A DNA stretch of 64,000 nucleotides from Anagrus nilaparvatae (GCA_022575985.1 JAKSXM010000234.1:248001-312000); one strand, 5' to 3'; counted from the stretch's first letter, positions 47,481 through 58,613 are shown. Notes: generated by a model not told the origin, from the sequence alone. Numbers and translations: made by a program.

Positions 47481-47834
47481 TTTTACACGATTTGGTCAAT
47501 AATTTTAGAATGAATAAAAATAACATTTAAGTACACAAAAGTGGGTATTATATTCTTTAATTTCAATCATTAATAATTAAAATAAGTCAATATAAACTTC
47601 AGTAAAATTTACTAATAAAATTTTTTTACAAAACTAAAACTTTAATTTTTTTAGTAATATTTACTAAATTTATGGTTATATTTATACTAATATTTTTTGA
47701 TTTGTATTTACATCCATAAATTGTGAAGGTTGATTTAACTATTATTTTTTTTTTTGCGTTTAACGATACATTTAAGATTATTATAACTTTTTTTTATTTA
47801 TATTTTATTTATGAAAATAATTATTTTTTTGCAG

Positions 47835-47990
47835 AGCGTAAGTTTCACTTCAAGCCTTTTTGAACAAAAATTTTATGAATTATCAATAGTTTCAAAAAAA
47901 AAATTAGTATTCATCATGCAAAGATCACTGAAGCCAGTTATAATCACTGATAAAATATTTGTTACATTATCACTGGAGTTGTTTATAAAG
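47835..47990 (+). CDS. OR2 exon 4
   Basis: Acceptor TTTTGCAG, donor GTAACA, 156 nt. SVSFTSSLFEQKFYELS, QRSLKP and LSLELFIK are preserved. The donor is slightly weaker (GTAACA) than in OR1. Confidence 0.88.
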
Positions 47991-48334
47991 GTAACAAATT
48001 TTGGATTAATATTTCTGAAGTTAATATGAGTTGCGTGGTCAGTGTTTTAAAATCGAGCCCAAAATATTTTATGTCGAAAGGATACGTAAGAAAAAGTAAT
48101 TTTGAATGTTCGTCCCTGTGTGATATTATAAAATAATTGTTCTCTTTGAGTGGGATTTAAAATGTTGGAAAAAGGACAGGATTGTATCTAAATAGCTAAA
48201 AAGTTTGAAAATTTTTTTTTTATATACACAGAAAAGAATAAACACAGTGAACCCGAAAATCGTTATTTATCATTTTGACATTGAAATTAATAATGCCGAA
48301 CACTGAAAATTTCTCTGTTTGTGTAACTTGTTAA

Positions 48335-49028
48335 GGCGGGCGCGTCCTTTGCAGACAAGAAGAAAAAGGGATTTTCGTTTGATTTTTTCGAGTAGAAATA
48401 ATTAACTTAGACACATGAAAATTGTTGCAAAGGAAAGATAATTTATTGAAGAATACAATTTTATTAATATTTTTTTTTAAATTATAGATGGCGCTGATAG
48501 TTTCTATTACCGCGTAAGACCTTTTTTTGCTTGCGAGCAGTCTAGCGCGGCTGCCAGGATTATCTTAAACACATGAAACTGAAAAATTTTATTTCTTAAA
48601 CCATATATTTACCCTATGAACGGAGCAGAATTTTTATTTTTTCAAAATTTAAAAGTTTATTCAACTCCAAAAAAAAAAAATACTAATTTTTCAGTTTTTT
48701 TTTCTTTTATTTTGTTAATAAAAAAATTTTGGAAACCACTATTCAAAATCACTTTTATTCATATTCTTAGAAATATCATCAGTAATATGTATATAAATTT
48801 TCGTGCTGATTGGTTGAGTATATTTTGAGCTACACTGCACGCAAGTTGAAAAGACGTTTATTTTTGGAAATAGAAAATTTCAGCGCCATGTTTAATTTAT
48901 AATTAAAAAAAAAAAAATGTATTTTTAAATAAATTTCCTTTCATTTGCAAAAATTTTCAATTTTTCTGCCCGAAAAATATAAACAAAAATCCCTGTTTTT
49001 GCTCTTGTACGTAAAGGACCCGCCCGCC
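48335..49028. mobile_element. TTAA-flanked TIR element, 694 bp, OR2 intron 4
   Basis: TTAA at 48,331-48,334 and 49,029-49,032. The ends GGCGGGCGCGTCCTTTGC and GTAAAGGACCCGCCCGCC are inverted, with similarity for about 50 bp. The homologous point of OR1 intron 4 (about 27,330) lacks it. piggyBac-like by target site; non-coding. Confidence 0.75.
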
Positions 49029-49884
49029 TTAAAAAAAAAGTGCACACATTACATACCGTCTGTAATGCTTTTTAAATATATAGAAATAAAATTTTCACGA
49101 AACATTGTCCCTAACGATGTTGAACATGGTTTATGTTTATGTTCATTCCGCCGAATCTCTTCATATCATGCAAAATATTTTTGGCTCGATTTTAAAACTT
49201 TTTCTTACCATTCATATGAGTCTTTCTTTGCCAAAACAGCAATGGTTGACAGGTCGGGTCCTCGGATCGGCCTCAAATTTTCCCCATGTTTTTATAACAC
49301 TAAGACAGAAAAATCCTGAAATTTTCAGCCCTCTAGGTCTTAAACAGTCCGAGTTATGCCAAATCAAACTCATTGGGTGGCTCTCAATCAGCCTTGGTGA
49401 TTTTTGGGAAAATGCTAAAAATTATAAAAAACAGCTTGAAAAAATATTCTGAAAAAGTATATATGTATGAAAATACCCACTAAATCGATTTTTCCGCCAT
49501 TTTTTGTTGAAAATTTTCTTTAACCGAAATCCCATCGAACTAGCCATAAAATATTTTTTATTTCGGCGAATAAGGACTGATTTTAGTCTGTTTTAGATTA
49601 TTTTTACATTTTTGATACTTACATATGTAATAAACTATAAAGGGTTAAATAAATTGACTTTTTTTCTTTCAGAATCAAATAGCCAGGGAAAAAGTAATTG
49701 AAAACAAAAAAAAATTTGCTCTTATTGATGAAAATTAACCATGAAAATTAAATATTCAAATTCAAATTACTTTTAATTTTTTGTTTATTTAAATAAAATC
49801 GTTAGAAATTTTTTTTTTTTTATTTTATAATTTTTACTTGAAAAAATTTTAAATGGATTAAGTTATTCTCAGTATACATTTGAT

Positions 49885-50066
49885 CAGAGGTGGGCAAAAA
49901 CAACGATTTTGGCACGCAGTTCTCGTTTCAGTTGCCGACGGACAAATTAGAAACGGTTCAGTTTGGTCACTTTACTCGTTCCGAAAATCTCCCGTAAACG
50001 GATATTTTTCCAAACGATCCGTTTCCGAAATAATCCGTGGCACGGAATTTTTGAAAACTAGTTGTT
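49885..50066 (+). mobile_element. hAT-like terminal fragment
   Basis: Begins CAGAGGTGGGCAAAAACAAC and is the inverted relative of 46,320-46,637. It has repeated CCGTTTCCG/CCGTGGCACGG strings. It lies just before OR2 exon 5. The 62-codon frame over it is not a gene. Confidence 0.5.
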
Positions 50067-50124
50067 AAAAAAATTATAATTTTTTAAAAAATTAGTTTAA
50101 AATAATTATTAATAATGTTTTCAG

Positions 50125-50181
50125 ATTGTAAAATTTTCTTACTCAACTTTCAATGTTTTGAGAACCACATCAAATAAGTAA
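50125..50181 (+). CDS. OR2 exon 5
   Basis: Acceptor TTTTCAG; IVKFSYSTFNVLRTTSNK then TAA. The 3' flank lacks the TTGGCCATTTATCAG block found after OR1 and after the orphan exon, so a deletion occurred here. Confidence 0.85.
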   Translation: MVKFSYSTFNVLRTTSNK

Positions 50182-50549
50182 TGGAAATGATTTTAGATTC
50201 TTTAAGAATAATAATTCAGTCTAATCAGTGTATAAGGACAGAAAAATATTTCAAAAAATAGCTTGAAATCCCTATAATTTTCAATTATCTAAAAATGACT
50301 GCACTTGCAAGTGAAAAAAAAAACTAGCTATACTGAATCGACAAAAACGCAAAGCTTATAGTAAAAAACTAGCCTCCGGTGCAAAAAAAAGCCTGGAATT
50401 AATCTATAACTATACTGCGCAATGTAATTTAACGCTAAAAATTTTATCCTCGAGTCTAATATTTTTTCAAATAATTTAAACATTTTTGTACTTTAATAAA
50501 ATTTTAAAATTGTAAAACTAATAAAAACTAACCAAACTTTGTATCTAAT

Positions 50550-50620
50550 AAGGACGTAGTCTCAATTAGAAAGATTTATTAGCTTCACTTAAATTTTAAT
50601 GTAAACACCATAAAAAAAAA
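50550..50620. other. Empty LINE target site (unit 2)
   Basis: GTCTCAATTAGAAAGATTTATTAGCTTCACTT (in two parts) runs uninterrupted here. In unit 1 the LINE at 31,502-34,191 separates the same left and right sequences. This dates the LINE after the unit duplication. Confidence 0.8.
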
Positions 50621-50960
50621 TAAAAATAAATATATAACTCTTGTCTTTTTAGACCAAATTTCTTTTTTTATTAATTCTATATTTTATCCTTCATTTTCAA
50701 TTTAGCTACTTCTTTGGAGGCCAAGTAATGTAAGTATCCTACCACAATAAATTGGCAGATATTTCTTAAGTTTACTAGTTTATATGAGTTGTATATGCTC
50801 AAGTTTTCAAATCAGATCGAAAACATTTTTTCGAGAACATATGAATAAAAAAAATAATTTTTCCTTTTTTTTAGCCATCTAGACCTCATCTTTTCATTTT
50901 TACAGCAAATTAAATATTTATATTATATAAATTTATATATATTTTTTATATATATTTTTT

Positions 50961-51181
50961 AAATATAAAGAGGAAATATTTTTTGACCAAGAGGGCTAAA
51001 TAAAAAACGTTAATTTATTTGCTACGTTTCATGAATTTTCCGTTCACCTTAACAAGCATTTAATCATAAATAAATTATATAAATGCTTGATAAGGTAAAT
51101 GGAAATTTCATGAAACGTAGCAAATAATTTAATGTTTTTTATTTAGCCCTCTTGGTCAAAAAATATTTCCTCTTTATATTT
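50961..51181. mobile_element. 221-bp palindrome
   Basis: AAATATAAAGAGGAAATATT on the left and its complement on the right, with GACCAAGAGGGC, GCTACGTTTCATGAA and AAGCATTTA in both arms. Loop near 51,071. Non-coding. Confidence 0.75.
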
Positions 51182-51356
51182 AATTTTTAATTATGGACAA
51201 AAAAAAATTCATCAGAATTAAATATTTTTTGTTTAAAAAATTTTTTTTGTAATTAAACTTACTTTTTTTCTTATTTTTTTCAAGCAGCACCTATCTAAAT
51301 ATAAATTTTTTACCTCCCTTCAAGTCACGAGACTAAATTAAAATTTGATCCAAAAT

Positions 51357-51557
51357 CCCATGGTATGTAAATTTTGGTATCTTTCAAAGGGTTTATGTAA
51401 AAATGGCAAAAATTTAGAAGCATAATTTAAAATATTTTAAATAAAAAATAAATTTTTTTAATTTGTTTAAAAAAGTATTAAATTATGACTGTTAACTTCA
51501 AATTTTTGCCATTTTTATATAAACCCTTTAAAAGACAGCAAAATTTATATACCCATG
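51357..51557. repeat. Inverted repeat, 201 bp
   Basis: CCCATGGTATGTAAATTTTG...AAAGGGTTTATGTAAAAATGGC pairs with GCCATTTTTATATAAACCCTTT...TATACCCATG. Non-coding, AT-rich loop. Confidence 0.6.
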
Positions 51558-51861
51558 TAAGCGAATGTCGGGTCAGATTTTTATTTGTGAATTGTACTTA
51601 CAGCAGCTCAAAAAAAAAATTGTTGACCTAGAACAATACCCAGAATTGAATTCGCCGGGAAATTTCCAATGAGTTACCAAAAAGAAAAAAAATTTTACAG
51701 AAACATTAAGATACGCCCATGCTTACAAAAATAAGAAAAGAAGGGAAAGTAAATTAATTCAAGACTCTAACGATGATTATTATCGAATCAAGAAAGTGAT
51801 TGAGATAACAAAATAAATTTGAGATAAAAAAAAATTTTCTGAAGGGTGTGAATCGTCGGTC

Positions 51862-51908
51862 TCCCTGTTGATCTAATGGTTAGGATACCAGTCTTGTAAA
51901 CTAGAAAA
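51862..51908 (+). tRNA. tRNA-derived 5' fragment (pseudo-tRNA)
   Basis: TCCCTGTTGATCTAATGGTT is an acceptor and D-arm/A-box-like start. It is followed by AGGATACCAGTCTTGTAAAC, an anticodon arm with TGT in the loop (Thr-like), then CTAG. The T arm and 3' acceptor strand are missing, so this is a fragment, perhaps a SINE head, and not a working tRNA. Confidence 0.4.
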
Positions 51909-52089
51909 CTTCAATAGTTTTTTTCAGTAGTTTTAAGTGCTGAGTTAAAAATTAAAAAATTGATTTTATTGGTTCAATAATCATCTTTAGAATCTTGAAT
52001 TAAGTGTTCCATAACATATTTGAACGCTGAATTCTAAAATAAATAAATAAAAGAGTAAGTTTAAAAACTAAAATACGTTAAAAAACGAT

Positions 52090-52315
52090 AAATAATTAAT
52101 ATCAGTTCTAATATCATTGATACCTATTTTTTTAAATGAAAGAAATTTTCCATGCAGAATTTGGATGCCATTTAAACTTGATAACTCCATTTTTTGGATT
52201 ATTTTTATTACCAAAGAATTTGTTTTCTTGGCTGATAGCTAGTTGGTTCAATATTCATGTAGCAATTGTTGCAACAGCGCCAATTTATAAATATGGTATG
52301 GAATAAAAATTAAAA
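52090..52315 (+). pseudogene. Diverged OR exon-2 relic
   Basis: One frame reads ISVLISLIPIF, then RIWMPFKLDNSIFWIIFIT, matching the OR exon-2 segment ILISxIPIFQNxKELPxKIWLPFELDNSTFWIVYIT. After a 1-nt shift it continues IASWFNIHVAIVATAPIY, as other insect ORs do. It differs from OR1-3 far more than they differ from one another, so it is an older paralogue. No other exons recognised nearby. Confidence 0.65.
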
Positions 52316-52612
52316 TTAAAACAAATAATTAATAAATAATTTTAATTATTATAATTAATTAAAATCAAATTATTTTTTGAAAATAATGTAAATACCTCTC
52401 TGTGAAAATTCATATCCAAGTAAATTATTATCCTGATAGTAAGAATTTCAGATAAGAATATTTACGGTACTTTTATCGTTATCTATGTTTGCAAAGTCCA
52501 TAAATTTTCACGAATTTTAGAGAAACAGCTAAGATATCCATTTTATAGTAGATATGTTTTATCAATCAATGACGATCCAACCAACACATTTTAATGTCTA
52601 AAATATAAATCA

Positions 52613-53330
52613 ACTTTAAAAATTGTTGTGCTTGATTTTTTAAATTAAACTAATTCAAGAGCAGATTTTTTTTTATATTCAGACTGGAGGTTATTTTCAA
52701 AATTTTCTTGGATGATTGATTATTCAATGAAATTAATTGAGTTAAATAATCAAATAAGTTAAAATTTTTGGAATTTTAAATTTTAATATATTTTTCATAA
52801 CTTTAAGATTAATGCACGTCTTTACAGAACTAATGAAGAACGAGTTTTGATCGCTATTCTTTGGATTATGACCTAGAGTATAATAATTATTATAAAGTAT
52901 TAAAATAAAATTATTCAACTTGGTATCAGATATAGAAAATCGTATTAATAGTTGAATGTAATTTTTTTTTAATATGAAATTATTGATTATTCTATCAATA
53001 CAAATTATTTTAAAACAATTACTTAAAGTATGTGACTTATGGTAACGTAATTACTTTTCAATATAAAATTGATTTCATACTCTTATAAGTATTATAAAAC
53101 TCATTGGTTTTAAAACATAATTTTAATTTATATGTTCAAAGCTTATACAGAGTATTTTGAATTTTGAAGATTTTATAAAACATGGAAGAGAAAGCTTTAA
53201 AAATGGGTTTAACTTTAATGAATATTTCATTTTAGTCATGAAAATTATAAAAATTATGAAAGTCTTTTTAGGTATATCTTTGATTACAAAAAATATATTC
53301 AAGTAGAAAAAATTTTTGCGAATTTTTGAA
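52613..53330. repeat. Upstream segment of tandem OR unit 3
   Basis: Matches 19,466-20,560 and 39,337-40,340 (GATCGCTATTCTTTGGATTA, GTATTATAAAACTCATTGG). Homology stops near 53,330, where a block of insertions (53,871-59,127) replaces what is 20,560-22,350 in unit 1. Confidence 0.7.
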
Positions 53331-54646
53331 AATTGGGATCGATTTTAAAGCTCTCATCCACCAACTTTTGCTTCATTATATAAAAGCATGAAGAAATGTT
53401 AAAAATATTTAATGTAGAAAATTATTTTTTTATTATTTTTTTATTTATAAAAATAAGAATGTTAAATAAAAATATAACGATCAGAATGGAACAAATTTTT
53501 TTATGAAATGTTATCTTTATTTCATTGACGTTTCGAAAGACTAGCTTTCCTTGTTAAAATCTGAAAAATACATTTGAGTTATATAAAAAATTTTTTAAAA
53601 ACGATTCTACACTTTTTTATAATATTAGAAAAACTTACATTTAAAAGACAAAATTTAATATTTAAAATTTTTACTTTTTATTTTTATTCTTAACATTAAT
53701 GTGTCTGCTGTTAAACTAAATGTTATTTTTGATTTTAAATTTAACAAGTCTAGAAAAAGAGTTTTTATATAAAAAAGGGGGAAAAAAGGAAAAAACTGCT
53801 TATTACACATGTAAATTATGAACTACCACTTATAAATTATACTATTTTTTTAAGTGTTACGTTATATATATGGGCACGTCCAGGGAAGAACGACCAGCCG
53901 AAAAATAAAAAATGAAAAAAAATTTTTTTTTGTGTCACTTTTTACCTGAGATTTGTGAAACCGCTCCTATTTTAGACTTCCTGATGCATTATTTTGATAT
54001 ACGGCTGCTCCAAAGTTGGATTTTTTCATTTTTTTGATTTCAGCTGCCCAGTTCAACCTAAAATAACTCTAAACCATTTAACTTTTTATATATACATATG
54101 ATTGGGAAAAAGTTTTATTTTTACCTGAACTACTAAAAAAAAAAAAAAATTTTCCATTTTGACTTATTCCACTTTTTTTTCTCCTCGACGGTAGCTTTCA
54201 AACATCCAGAAAATTTGTTTCGCCATGATTTTTTTCAACTTTTTTCTTCTCAAAATTCACTTCAAAGGTTCTAATTTACATCCTGAAAGTCCTGAGATGT
54301 GATAGGCAATGATCGGTCCACAATCTTAAAACTTGGTTCTTCCGTTTCCCTAAAAATCCATAAAAATGTTAAATATTAAAGCGTAAAATCATTAAAATAC
54401 TAAATTTAACCTTACCAAATGATTTCTTCTGTTAAATCTTCACCATCAGGACCACATAAACTTGTTGTAACATATCAATAGGATCATCTAACATTTCTGA
54501 TGCTAAAACACCCAAGATCAGCCTCGCGTCAGCATCCAAAAATAGAAAAAAACTGAAAAAAAAAATGATTCTGGTTAAAAATAACTACAAAAATAATTAT
54601 AAACTATTAAAAAAGACTGAAAAATACTTAAATTAACTTACCAAAT

Positions 54647-55564
54647 ACAGTAAACTGCCGTTATAACGAACAACTGAATAACGAATTGTCCGATATATCG
54701 AACAATCTTTCGATCCCCGGCCAGACTATTAAAGCTCTTATGGGATTTCCAAATTTTATAACGAATTCACGATATTCCGAACATCGAACAAATTTTTTGA
54801 CTCAACATGTGAAATTTTTTTGTTATAACGAATTTTTTCTTTTTTTTTTTGAAATAAAAGAATAATTTTTTTTTTTAAATTATTTTATACATTAAACAGG
54901 CACTCTCATAATTAAAAAAAAAAATTATTTTTTTTTTTTTTTACTTTTATTAGAATACAGGAAATCGTAAAGTCGTAAAAAAATACTATAAACAAATTCT
55001 TCCTCGAAAAAAATATATCATAGCGTTTGAAATTACATTATAAACTGGTACTACTTGGTACTACTACTACTAAAAAATACTAATTTTTAATTGCCTGCCT
55101 TGAACCCGATATAAAATACAAAAAAATAGGCTATAAAAGATTAATTTTAGAAATTTCTATTACGCGTTATTAGTAAACAAAATAAAGTTTGAATGTTACC
55201 AAAATTATAAGCATCAGAAGAAACAAATACAAACTAATATAAAAGATTTCTTAAAAAAAATTAATTTAAATTTGAAATAAGTGTAATCTAACAAACATAA
55301 ATGCTAAATATATGCACTTTTATAATATTTGAAAATAATAATAAATATATAATAAATTATTTTTTTATCGTAATTTATTATATTAACATTTAATTTGTGA
55401 ATAAGTAGTAATAAATTAGTAATAATTATTGATTTTTAAATTAATTTAATATAACAAAAAATTTCGTTACATTGATAATTATCATTTGAACTGAGTAACG
55501 AACAGCTCGATATACCGAACAAAATTTACACTCCCTTCGTGTTCGTTATATCGGAAGTTTACTG
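54647..55564. mobile_element. pogo/Tigger-like MITE, 918 bp, nested in the left arm
   Basis: Ends CAGTAAACTGCCGTTATAAC and (complement of the right end) CAGTAAACTTCCGATATAAC. TA duplicated at 54,645-54,646 and 55,565-55,566. CAGT start, TA target and ATAACGAAC repeats fit pogo/Tigger-type elements. The opposite arm (around 56,222-56,232) holds the uninterrupted sequence CCAAATATGTTTAT in complement, so the target was a single TA. Confidence 0.85.
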
Positions 55565-56042
55565 TATGTTTATAAGCAAATTAGAACTTTAAAACTCCAT
55601 ACTGACAAAATCTGGAACCTGGAAAAAAAGTTAAACAAAGAGATTAATTCTTAAATTTTTAAAAAAAGTTTCATAAAAAAATTTTATAGTTATCTGATCT
55701 CTATTTTCCTGGTGCAACTTCATCTTCTTGATATAAATTAGTACCTGAAAAAAATAATTAACAATAATTAACAACAATATGTGTACATATTATACCAGTT
55801 TTTTATAAAATTGAAATTAAAGCAGAAGACAAAATATTGCAGTCTCCTCATGCAGGAATGGAATGTATAAAAAAAAAATATGAAACCAACAAATGATAAA
55901 GTAGTTTCTTTTTGGTTTCTTTTAATTCCCATGAGTAGGAGACTTTGATTGCAATATTTTATCTTCTGCTTTAATTTCAATTTTATAAAAAACTGGTATA
56001 ATATGTACACATATTGTTGTTAAATATTGTTAATTATTTTTT

Positions 56043-56600
56043 TCAGGTACTAATTTATATCAAGAAGATGAAGTTGCACCAGGAAAATAGAGATCAGATA
56101 AGTATAAAATTTTTTTATGAAACTTTTTTTAAAAATTTAAGAATTAATCTCTTTGTTTAACTTTTTTTCCAGGTTCCAGATTTTGTCAGTATGGAGTTTT
56201 AAAGTTCTAATTTGCTTATAAACATATTTGGTAAGTTAATTTAAGTATTTTTCAGTCTTTTTTAATAGTTTATAATTATTTTTGTAGTTATTTTTAACCA
56301 GAATCATTTTTTTTTCAGTTTTTTTCTATTTTTGGATGCTGACGCGAGGCTGATCTTGGGTGTTTTAGCATCAGAAATGTTAGATGATCCTATTGATATG
56401 TTACAACAAGTTTATGTGGTCCTGATGGTGAAGATTTAACAGAAGAAATCATTTGGTAAGGTTAAATTTAGTATTTTAATGATTTTACGCTTTAATATTT
56501 AACATTTTTATGGATTTTTAGGGAAACGGAAGAACCAAGTTTTAAGATTGTGGACCGATCATTGCCTATCACATCTCAGGACTTTCAGGATGTAAATTAG
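56043..56600 (+). pseudogene. Exon-like segments in the foldback right arm
   Basis: Several segments have splice-like borders. Examples are CAG before GTACTAATTTATATC (56,046), TTTCCAG before GTTCCAGATTTTGTC (56,172), TTTTTTTCAG before 56,321 with donor at 56,456 (TTTG|GTAAGG), and TTTTAG before GGAAACGGAAGAACC (56,521). The last two join to read DADARLILGVLASEMLDD, (1-nt shift) PDGEDLTEEIIW, ETEEPSFKIVDRSLP, ITSQDFQDVN, stop. The composition is that of a real protein. The complement exists in the left arm. It may be a captured piece of a host gene or a decayed element gene. No family recognised. Confidence 0.45.
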
Positions 56601-57136
56601 AACCTTTGAAGTGAATTTTGAGAAGAAAAAAGTTGAAAAAAATCATGGCGAAACAAATTTTCTGGATGTTTGAAAGCTACCGTCGAGGAGAAAAAAAAGT
56701 GGAATAAGTCAAAATGGAAATTTTTTTTTTTTTTTTTAGTAGTTCAGGTAAAAATAAAACTTTTTCCCAATCATATGTATATATAAAAAGTTAAATGGTT
56801 CAGAGTTAAAAAAAATGAAAAAATCCAACTTTGGAGCAGCCGTATATCAAAATAATGCATCAGGAAGTCTAAAATAGGAGCGGTTTCACAAATCTCAGGT
56901 AAAAAGTGACACAAAAAAAAATTTTTTTTTATTTTTTATTTTTCGGCTGGTCGTTCTTCCCTGGACGTGCCCATATGTATATACATTAACATAATATCTG
57001 TTCTATGTTATATGACATTAACTTTGATTTTAATGTAATTTCTTTGAAATTGGCCGAGTAATACAAAAAATTTTTTATAAAAATAAATATTTATGTATAG
57101 ATATATGAAGGACTAGTTTTTATGACAATTTTTTAA

Positions 57137-57601
57137 GAGCATTCCGTGTGCTCTACTATACGTCGATAATCTGGTAAGAATTTAGTAAAAAAACCGCTGA
57201 TTTGCTTTCCAAGTTTTCTCAGCGGAAAAACGTTGGATCAAAATTTCCTCTTACAGGAAGTTTTGTTTTTCAATAATCTCGAGCGCGCAACTATTATTTT
57301 TTGGAAAATTAATAATTTTTCGCAAATATTAGAAAATAAAGTAAAGAGGTTTTCTGACAAGCATTTTTGCAGAACGCGCGCAAGTTAAAAGTTAAACTTT
57401 ATTTTCTGACATTTGCAAAAAAATTTCAATTTTCCAAAAAAATAATAGTTGCGCGCTCGAGATTATTGAAAAACAAAACTTCCTGTAAGAGGAAATTTTG
57501 ATCCAACGTTTTCCCGCTGAGAAAACTTGGAAAGCAAAACAGGGGTTTTTTTACTAAAACTTACCAGATTACCGACGTATAGTAGAGCACACGGAATGCT
57601 C
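57137..57601. mobile_element. TTAA-flanked palindrome, 465 bp
   Basis: TTAA at 57,133-57,136 and 57,602-57,605; GAGCATTCCGTGTGCTCTAC at the left end and its complement at the right, with CTCGAGCGCGCAACTATTAT and complement inside. Centred near 57,369. No coding sequence. Confidence 0.8.
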
Positions 57602-57903
57602 TTAAGGGGGAATTTTTTTAAAAATTATAGAATTTTTTAACTGTAGACGTTAAAAAACTTTTTTATTTTTTATTTTTTATTTTATATTGACATATTTGAA
57701 CTAAAATTTATAAAATTCTTAAGATAAAATAAAAAGATTTTGAAAATCTTTTTATTAAAAAAAAATTTTTTAAATTTAAAAATAATTATTTTGGGTAAAA
57801 AAATTTTTTTGGAAGGTATATAATTTTAATTGGGATCAAAGGAAAAATATTTTTTTATAAGAATTTTTGAGTTCTAATTAGTAATATGTTAGCGTCTTCT
57901 AAC

Positions 57904-58575
57904 TCATTTTTTTATCAGATTGATAGTGTTTTTTAAAAAATATTTTAAATGTTGAGTGTCTTGTTTGCGATTAAGAGTTTTTTTGTGGATTTGAATATGT
58001 GTCATTTCGGAGAAGGTTCTTTTGTAATAATTTGATTCGGTATCTATTATAGTCGTTTCGTTAAAGTCAAAATTGTGATTGGTGCTTAATTGATGTTTAT
58101 AAAAAATGGAATCTTTGTGTTTATTATCATAGTCTTTTTTATGCTCTGAAATACGTTTTCTTAATTTACGCCCTGATTGGCCTATATATACGTAGTCACA
58201 GTTATTACATTTAATTTTGTAAACAATGTCCCTAGTTTCCATTTTTTCAAGTTTATCTTTTCCGAGTTTAATAAGGTTATTGAATTTATTGATATTTTTA
58301 TTAATGATCATCACGTTGAGATTTTTTAAATTATTAATAATATTTTGGTTTAAGTATTTATAAAAGGGTAATATTAACCAATCTATTGAATTTACTTTGT
58401 CGTTGTTTTGTACATTATTATTTTTTAAATGACAAATTCGTTTAGTAATGTATTTATTTATGAAATCCGACGGGTAATTATTGCAAATCAAAAATTTTTT
58501 TGCAATTTGAATATTATCATGTTGGAATTTTTTATCTGACAAAAGTATGCAATTATCGATTAAGTTATACACCAT
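57904..58575 (-). pseudogene. Penelope-like GIY-YIG endonuclease region
   Basis: 223 residues. The Cys pair CNNC (about residue 124) precedes YVYIGQSGRKLRKRISEHKK, the GIY-YIG core with its conserved Arg, and a downstream His/Glu-containing helix. It is out of frame with the RT part. Confidence 0.8.
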
Positions 58576-58613
58576 TGCTATTTTTTGGTGGGTTGGATGG
58601 TGAGAATGAAAAT

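Larger units (their letters stand above)
42268..50181 (+). pseudogene. OR2: odorant receptor (7tm_6), same TAG as OR1
   Basis: Closest paralogue of OR1. Exons are 42,268-42,623, 42,691-43,071, 43,132-43,336, 47,835-47,990 and 50,125-50,181, with the same lengths and phases as OR1 (384 codons). All splice sites are GT-AG and all exons are open, apart from TAG at codon 96 (42,553-42,555), the same codon as in OR1. An upstream in-frame ATG exists at 42,247 but is absent in the paralogues, so 42,268 is preferred. Divergence from OR1 is patchy. The end of exon 1 before the TAG and the middle of exon 2 are almost identical, while the first half of exon 1 and the start of exon 2 differ clearly. Introns 3 (~4.5 kb) and 4 (~2.1 kb) carry different mobile elements from those of OR1. 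Confidence 0.85.
53871..56973. mobile_element. 3.1-kb foldback element, TA-flanked
   Basis: TGGGCACGTCCAGGGAAGAA on the left and TTCTTCCCTGGACGTGCCCA on the right, between TA at 53,869-53,870 and 56,974-56,975. Apart from a nested element (54,647-55,564) the arms are near-complete inverted copies of about 1.1 kb, centred near 55,890. The arms contain spliced-exon-like segments (see 56,043-56,600). The tip resembles that of 15,893-16,979. Mechanism unknown; no transposase found. Confidence 0.85.

Noticed and set aside
48945..49452. Overlapping frames of 124 and 115 codons
   Set aside because: They cross the right end of the TTAA element at 49,028 or lie in repeat sequence related to OR1 intron 4; no family resemblance.
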